The position numbers were made by a program, and so were the translations under genes. A DNA stretch of 19,317 bases. It comes from Bacilli bacterium (GTDB lineage: Bacteria; Bacillota_I; Bacilli_A; ML615J-28; CAG-698). Every line of letters begins with the position of its first letter. Within the stretch, counting starts at the first letter, position 1. Location of the stretch: NCBI GenBank assembly GCA_023228385.1, contig JALOBF010000014.1, positions 1-19,317 on the forward strand. The letters run 5' to 3'. The notes beneath the pieces are model-generated. The model searched no databases, had not been told where the DNA came from, and saw nothing but the letters and a program-made list of their open reading frames with translations. Shown here piece after piece: positions 15,564 to 19,317 of the stretch.

Positions 15564-16307
15564 CTACTGTTTATCCTTAGACGGTTCCTCTTTCTTTAAC
15601 TCTTCCAGAACTTCTTGTCTGATTCTTTCCCGTTCTTTTTCTAAATCAGCAAGATCTTCGACTTTACCTTGTTTAAATTTAGCTTCCATTTTTGCATTAT
15701 TAAATTTAATAATATTGCGTATCAAAATGGCCCCTTCAAAAATCAAGATTAAAACTGCCGGTAAAACAATACAAATTGGAAAACCAATCGGAGACATCAA
15801 GAAATCAAGAGTCTTCCCCGCCTTTTTCCATGTGCTAAGATGAATCGCTTTAACTTCAGTTTTGTTAATAACTTCATAATAATTGGGATTATTATCCGGT
15901 TTCTCCGGATCATACTTATAGGCCGGGTTGGCGGCCGCTTTATCGCCTTGGGTTATAAAATAATTATCGCCAATCACAATTATTCTATGAGTATTAAAAA
16001 TTTTTTTATTAACATCATACCAAGTAACAATATCACCGACTGCTAATTTATCAACATCTTTCTCTTTTACAATCTTAACGAAAATCATGTCTCCTTTATC
16101 AAAGGAATCTTTTTCGTTTCCCATCATCGAATCTGACTGCACCGATAAAAAACCTCTGCCAAAAACATGAGGAATATCAGCTTGAGTCTTAATTTTCATA
16201 TTTGCAATGGCAAATAGTAACAGAAACAAAATAACTAAATAAAAAAATACGTTTAATATTACGCTTAGTACCGTTTTTACCGGAAACTTTTTAACATTAG
16301 CGCTCAT
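15564..16307 (-). CDS. SipW-like signal peptidase I with charged C-terminal tail, first copy
   Basis: A 247-residue membrane protease of the ER/archaeal S26B type. The N-terminal helix covers about 13-36; the catalytic residues are Ser60 (SVQSDSMMG), His107 (NTHRIIVIGD) and Asp122 (TQGDKAAANP). A second helix (about 175-205) is followed by some 45 cytoplasmic residues rich in Glu and Lys (EKERERIRQEVLEELKKEE), a likely coiled coil not usual for this enzyme class. Such a tail could dock on the coiled coils of the next two gene products (inference). The start at 16307 follows AGAGGA with 6-nt spacing; the frame can be extended to 16367 but that would run into the promoter. It is the first gene of the operon, 32 nt before the AAA+ gene. 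It is clearly diverged from the copy at 11497-12051. Confidence 0.9.
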   Translation of the reverse strand: MSANVKKFPVKTVLSVILNVFFYLVILFLLLFAIANMKIKTQADIPHVFGRGFLSVQSDSMMGNEKDSFDKGDMIFVKIVKEKDVDKLAVGDIVTWYDVNKKIFNTHRIIVIGDNYFITQGDKAAANPAYKYDPEKPDNNPNYYEVINKTEVKAIHLSTWKKAGKTLDFLMSPIGFPICIVLPAVLILIFEGAILIRNIIKFNNAKMEAKFKQGKVEDLADLEKERERIRQEVLEELKKEEPSKDKQ

Positions 16308-16348
16308 GTTTTGTCCTCTCTTTAATGAAAATATTGTATTACAAAATA

Positions 16349-16390
16349 ATAATATCACAAATATCAAGAAAAATCTATACTTTTTTGTTA
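16349..16390 (-). promoter_or_regulatory. Shared-type promoter of the SipW/AAA operon
   Basis: On the minus strand, TAACAAAAAA (16381-16390), TAGATT at -35 (16372-16377), 17-bp spacer, TATTAT at -10 (16349-16354) with extended TGA. Aligned without gaps it matches the element before the 797-aa gene at 35 of 42 positions. Confidence 0.7.
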
Positions 16391-16452
16391 TTTTATGTTG
16401 AAAAGTGAATAATTCTTCCTTTTTTATAAATTTTCATAACTTTTATCCAAAT

Positions 16453-16493
16453 AAAAAAAGCGAATAAGCTCCGCTAATAAGCGTACCATTCGC
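16453..16493 (-). terminator. Intrinsic terminator of the B-repeat protein gene
   Basis: GCGAAT/ATTCGC outer stem (16488-16493 with 16460-16465), extended by two G-T pairs, an internal loop and an inner CGC/GCG stem. It is followed on the minus strand by seven Ts (16459-16453). Confidence 0.85.
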
Positions 16494-16515
16494 ATGTAAA
16501 TTGTGATTTAAAAAA

Positions 16516-18909
16516 TTATCCTTCAGGCGGTGCAACTGTAAATTTAGCATAAAGCGTAACATCAGCCGTTATGCCCTTAGATATGGAAATCCATTCGGTT
16601 ACATATTCGAAATCGATAAACCAACCTTCAAAAACATAACCGTCTAATGAGGCGGGTTCTAAAAGAAGCGGTAACTCGCTTGTTTCGACTGTTGAGGGAT
16701 TTGGATTGTCTACATCGGTATAAACTCCAAAATCATATGTTACTGTGTATTCAAGAACTTCTTCCCATTTTGCATATAATGATATATCGCCGGGAACACC
16801 GACAGTATCACTGTTAATTTCATTAATAGATACTCCGCTAAATTCAGAATTTAAATACCAGCCAGTAAATTCATATGCTTTTGCTCCTTCACCTTCTCCT
16901 ATTACAAACTTATCTTCAATTGGAATAAGTTCAATCGGTAAAGGTGTGGTACCATTATAATTTAATAAACACCCTGCCGGGAGCGTTACCTGACCGTCGC
17001 CATCCCCTAAATTATAAGCGATATTATAATCTCTAAATCTTGCATAAAGTATAATATCTTCCGTTATACCTTTAGATATCTGAGTGCATAGGTTACTATA
17101 TTCACCGTCTTCATATTTTAAATACCAGCCGGCAAAAACATAACCTGATAATGATGCTGATTTTAATTCTAGCGGTAAATTATTTGTTTTAATGACCATA
17201 GGATTATCATGTTCCGCTCCTTCATGGTCCTTTTCATAGATATATTCTATCCTATATTCCACTACTTCTTCCCATTTTGCATATAATATTATATCGCCGG
17301 GAACAGCCCTAATAGAATTATCAATTGTTTCAATAATGTTTCCCTTAAATCCAGGATTTAAGTACCACCCCAAAAAAATATATTTTACCGCTTCTTGATT
17401 TTCTCCTAGAATAAGATCATTAAGTATAGGTAGTGCGATTGAAAGATTTAATAAATCAGTTCCGGAATAACTTGTCGGGTATTCTTCAGGAAATATATCA
17501 TCTTCTTGACCGGTACCGATACCTGTATTATAATCTATTTTATATTCCCTGAATTTTGCATATAGTTTAATCCTTTCTTCTCCCGCGCCCAGTTCATAAC
17601 TTCGAGAAATATAAGTACACGGATTGCGGTATGTACCTTCTTTCCCCAGCTCACCTTCTTCATATGTTAAAAACCAGCCGGCAAACACATAACCTTTTAT
17701 TGAAGCCGGTTTTAAAAATAACGGTAATTCATGTTTTTTTACAATTAAGGGGTTTTCATGTTCCAAAGTTCCAAGGTAATCTTCCCAAATGTATTCTATA
17801 TTAAATTCCGTTTCGGCATCAATTGCGGTTGAATCAATACTTGGTTTTTGTTTTGAACCGCCGAAACTTAACTTTATTTGCAAATCAGCCATAAGGATGG
17901 CGTTATAACAATCGGGATCCCAACCTTCAATCCACATTTGAACTTTTACAACACCGTAATAAAAACCTGTTTCTTCGTGATATGTCGCATCGTCAAATTC
18001 TAAAATCGCCGCTTTTTCCCCCGCGATTACGCCTCTTTGATCTTTTAGTGTAGAAGCATTAACTAAATTACTGCTTTTTAAGACATTCGGTGGCAAAACT
18101 TCATTATTAAAATAATCCAATAAATTAATTCCCGCATCGGGATCTTCCGGAGTGCCGCCGTTTTTAATGCGGAAATACTCTATTAAACCATAATTTCTTT
18201 GTATTGTTTGATCTAAACGCTGATTTTTTTCGCTGGATTTAGGCGGTGAATCATAAGTCGGATCCAATTCATAGATAACAACACTTTGAATCTCATCGCC
18301 GATCGGCTCATTGCCTGATTCCATCTTTTCAAAGTCAATATTATGAGTTGAAAATGACATCCTCAAAGTATTACAGGCATAAATCATTTTCATCTCTCCC
18401 GGATTAATAATGCTGGAACTAGTATCATTAAATCTCGCATCGGATTTCCATGGTTTACCTACTGAACTTATGTCTGTATCATCTAATAAATAAATATAAG
18501 TGCCTTGTTCGGGTGTGCGAAAAAATAAATTAAACCATATCCATTTTCCCTGATTCTTTTCATTAATCTCTTTTAAGATTGGAGCATCAGAATAATCATC
18601 GACATTAATCGTTTTAAAATTACTATATCCATTCGCGGTAGTTACGGCATTAAGGACAATCGGTCCCTCTTCTATATTTAAGTTGGTTTTGATTTTTTTA
18701 ACAATATCATCTTTTCTAATATAACTGGCAAATGTTTCACAGTCCAATGATACTTCAATACCGGATTCAGCCTTGATATCCGTATCAAATTGTTCAACCT
18801 CGGCTGTCGTGGTCAATGTAAACCAAGCAAAGGTAATAGCTCCTAAAGTAATAAAAGTAAGAATAATTGTGAAAACCGTAATAAATGTTTTTCGTGTTAA
18901 TTTTTGCAT
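16516..18909 (-). CDS. Exported surface protein: SipW-type N-terminus, beta-rich domain, five InlB-type B-repeats
   Basis: A 797-residue secreted protein of unknown exact role. Residues 1-35 are a basic n-region (KLTRK) and hydrophobic helix ending ITFAWFTLTTTAEV; this matches the SipW-cognate signal type seen in TasA/CalY-like proteins. Residues about 36-365 form an unrecognised beta-rich region with KVQMWIEGWDPDC and LQIKLSFGG near its end, a pattern I associate with TasA/camelysin-like sandwiches in this group (inference). Residues about 369-797 carry five B-repeat (Flg_new, Listeria-Bacteroides) modules marked by GYVFAGW or YxFxGWYLN and ILYAKW/LYAKF. The C-terminus stops right after the last module, with no LPXTG, membrane helix or binding domain. 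AAGGAG sits 8 nt before the ATG at 18909. It has its own promoter and terminator. It probably is a substrate of the neighbouring peptidases. Confidence 0.85.
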   Translation of the reverse strand: MQKLTRKTFITVFTIILTFITLGAITFAWFTLTTTAEVEQFDTDIKAESGIEVSLDCETFASYIRKDDIVKKIKTNLNIEEGPIVLNAVTTANGYSNFKTINVDDYSDAPILKEINEKNQGKWIWFNLFFRTPEQGTYIYLLDDTDISSVGKPWKSDARFNDTSSSIINPGEMKMIYACNTLRMSFSTHNIDFEKMESGNEPIGDEIQSVVIYELDPTYDSPPKSSEKNQRLDQTIQRNYGLIEYFRIKNGGTPEDPDAGINLLDYFNNEVLPPNVLKSSNLVNASTLKDQRGVIAGEKAAILEFDDATYHEETGFYYGVVKVQMWIEGWDPDCYNAILMADLQIKLSFGGSKQKPSIDSTAIDAETEFNIEYIWEDYLGTLEHENPLIVKKHELPLFLKPASIKGYVFAGWFLTYEEGELGKEGTYRNPCTYISRSYELGAGEERIKLYAKFREYKIDYNTGIGTGQEDDIFPEEYPTSYSGTDLLNLSIALPILNDLILGENQEAVKYIFLGWYLNPGFKGNIIETIDNSIRAVPGDIILYAKWEEVVEYRIEYIYEKDHEGAEHDNPMVIKTNNLPLELKSASLSGYVFAGWYLKYEDGEYSNLCTQISKGITEDIILYARFRDYNIAYNLGDGDGQVTLPAGCLLNYNGTTPLPIELIPIEDKFVIGEGEGAKAYEFTGWYLNSEFSGVSINEINSDTVGVPGDISLYAKWEEVLEYTVTYDFGVYTDVDNPNPSTVETSELPLLLEPASLDGYVFEGWFIDFEYVTEWISISKGITADVTLYAKFTVAPPEG
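16530..17805 (-). repeat. Five alternating B-repeat modules in the 797-aa protein
   Basis: Order from the N-terminal side: type 1 (from about residue 369, EHENP...GYVFAGWFL), type 2 (about 456, YIFLGWYLN), type 1 (about 550, EHDNP...GYVFAGWYL), type 2 (about 626, YEFTGWYLN), type 1 (about 720, NPNPS...GYVFEGWFI). Type 1 carries an xLPLxLxxAS segment; type 2 starts (I/K)(A/D)YN and carries a PGDIxLYAKWEE end. The two-module unit has duplicated at least once. Confidence 0.8.
17699..17733 (-). repeat. 35-bp near-identical repeat, copy in the 797-aa gene
   Basis: Matches 19250-19284 at 34 of 35 positions (the difference is at 17704/19255). It encodes the HELPLFLKPASI part of a type 1 B-repeat. 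Confidence 0.85.
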
Positions 18910-19009
18910 ATTTTTAACTCCTTAAGTTTACACAAAAATAATGTTTATTTCACTGATCTTTAAATATAAGAATTTGTCATTTGCTTTTTCTATATTTATC
19001 TTCAAAACT

Positions 19010-19051
19010 ATAATATCATAAACATTTATAAAAATCTACATTTTTTTGTTA
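19010..19051 (-). promoter_or_regulatory. Shared-type promoter of the B-repeat protein gene
   Basis: On the minus strand, TAACAAAAAA element, TAGATT (19033-19038), 17-bp spacer, TATTAT (19010-19015) with extended TGA. It matches 16349-16390 at 35 of 42 positions. The leader would be about 94 nt; I see no structured element in it. No clear terminator separates it from the gene ending at 19117. Confidence 0.7.
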
Positions 19052-19116
19052 AATATTTCTAAATAAAGGAAATTCTTACTTTTTTTGAATTGTTTGTTCA
19101 AGCAGAGACTAAAATG

Positions 19117-19317
19117 TTAGCTGATTTTTCCATAAAGTTTAATAACTTTTCTTTCATCTGCTACTTCAAATACCGGTTCTCTGGAAATATATTTACATAA
19201 ATCAGAATATATTTCATCAAAATACCAACCATCAAAAACATAACCTTCGATTGATGCCGGTTTTAAAAATAACGGTAATTCATGCTTTTTAACCCTTGTC
19301 GGATTTTCATGAAGAAG
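19117..19317 (-). CDS. 3' end of a second B-repeat surface protein (truncated by window edge)
   Basis: The last 66 codons and TAA stop of a gene that begins beyond the window. The translation contains HENPTRVKKHELPLFLKPAS, then GYVFDGWYF and a terminal VIKLYGKIS, so it ends in one type 1 B-repeat. It aligns closely with the first B-repeat of the 797-aa protein downstream, including a 34/35 nucleotide match. It is probably a tandem paralogue with the same export route; its N-terminus is not visible, so a SipW-type signal cannot be confirmed. The gap to the next promoter is about 65 nt. Confidence 0.8.
   Translation of the reverse strand, partial: LLHENPTRVKKHELPLFLKPASIEGYVFDGWYFDEIYSDLCKYISREPVFEVADERKVIKLYGKIS
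19250..19284 (-). repeat. 35-bp near-identical repeat, copy in the truncated paralogue
   Basis: Partner of 17699-17733; see there. Confidence 0.85.

Noticed and set aside
11497..16307. Ordinary McrBC (type IV) restriction system
   Set aside because: There is no 5mC-reading domain, no visible nuclease motif, the motor has a membrane helix and the partners are signal peptidases.
16516..19317. CRISPR or other short regular array in the repeat-rich region
   Set aside because: The repeats are long, diverged, in frame and encode B-repeat protein modules.

Overview
The window is AT-rich with many GGCC/CCGG-type codons. It uses TGA as a true stop: the genes ending at 9865 and 12087 both stop on TGA, and the first is followed at once by a terminator. 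The standard bacterial code therefore applies, not the Mycoplasma code. Strong Shine-Dalgarno sequences, near-consensus sigma-A promoters, U-tract terminators, ER-type (SipW-like) signal peptidases and a YeeI-type YebC protein point to the low-GC Firmicutes, probably a Bacilli/Mollicutes-related lineage (Acholeplasma, Izemoplasma, Haloplasma or Erysipelotrichia-like). The exact lineage cannot be set from the sequence alone.

Bases 1-7700 are mostly housekeeping. A truncated AzgA-type purine permease (minus) diverges from a cytoplasmic GH20 beta-N-acetylhexosaminidase (plus). The GH20 gene converges on a serC-serA operon (minus) across a hairpin that overlaps both stop codons. Next come a yebC gene (minus) and a divergent lipoprotein with three Ig-like (Big_2-type) domains and a CHAP cell-wall hydrolase domain (plus).

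Bases 7700-11500 hold two separately transcribed c-di-GMP genes on the minus strand. One is a membrane PAS-GGDEF-EAL protein whose GGDEF and EAL motifs are both degenerate. The other is a soluble PAS-GGDEF-GAF-like protein with an intact active site and inhibitory site.

Bases 11461-19317 are the unusual part, all on the minus strand. A four-gene operon reads: SipW-like signal peptidase with a charged cytoplasmic tail, membrane-anchored McrB-like AAA+ ATPase, DUF2357-like protein ending in a long coiled coil instead of a recognisable nuclease, and a second SipW-like peptidase. Upstream lies a 797-aa exported protein with a SipW-type N-terminus and five InlB-type B-repeats. Upstream of that is the 3' end of a related B-repeat protein that runs off the window. 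The operon and the 797-aa gene share an almost identical, non-consensus promoter (35 of 42 bases), so they are probably expressed together. My main hypothesis is that a McrBC-like pair has been recruited to a SipW-dependent surface-protein export or assembly system rather than DNA restriction.
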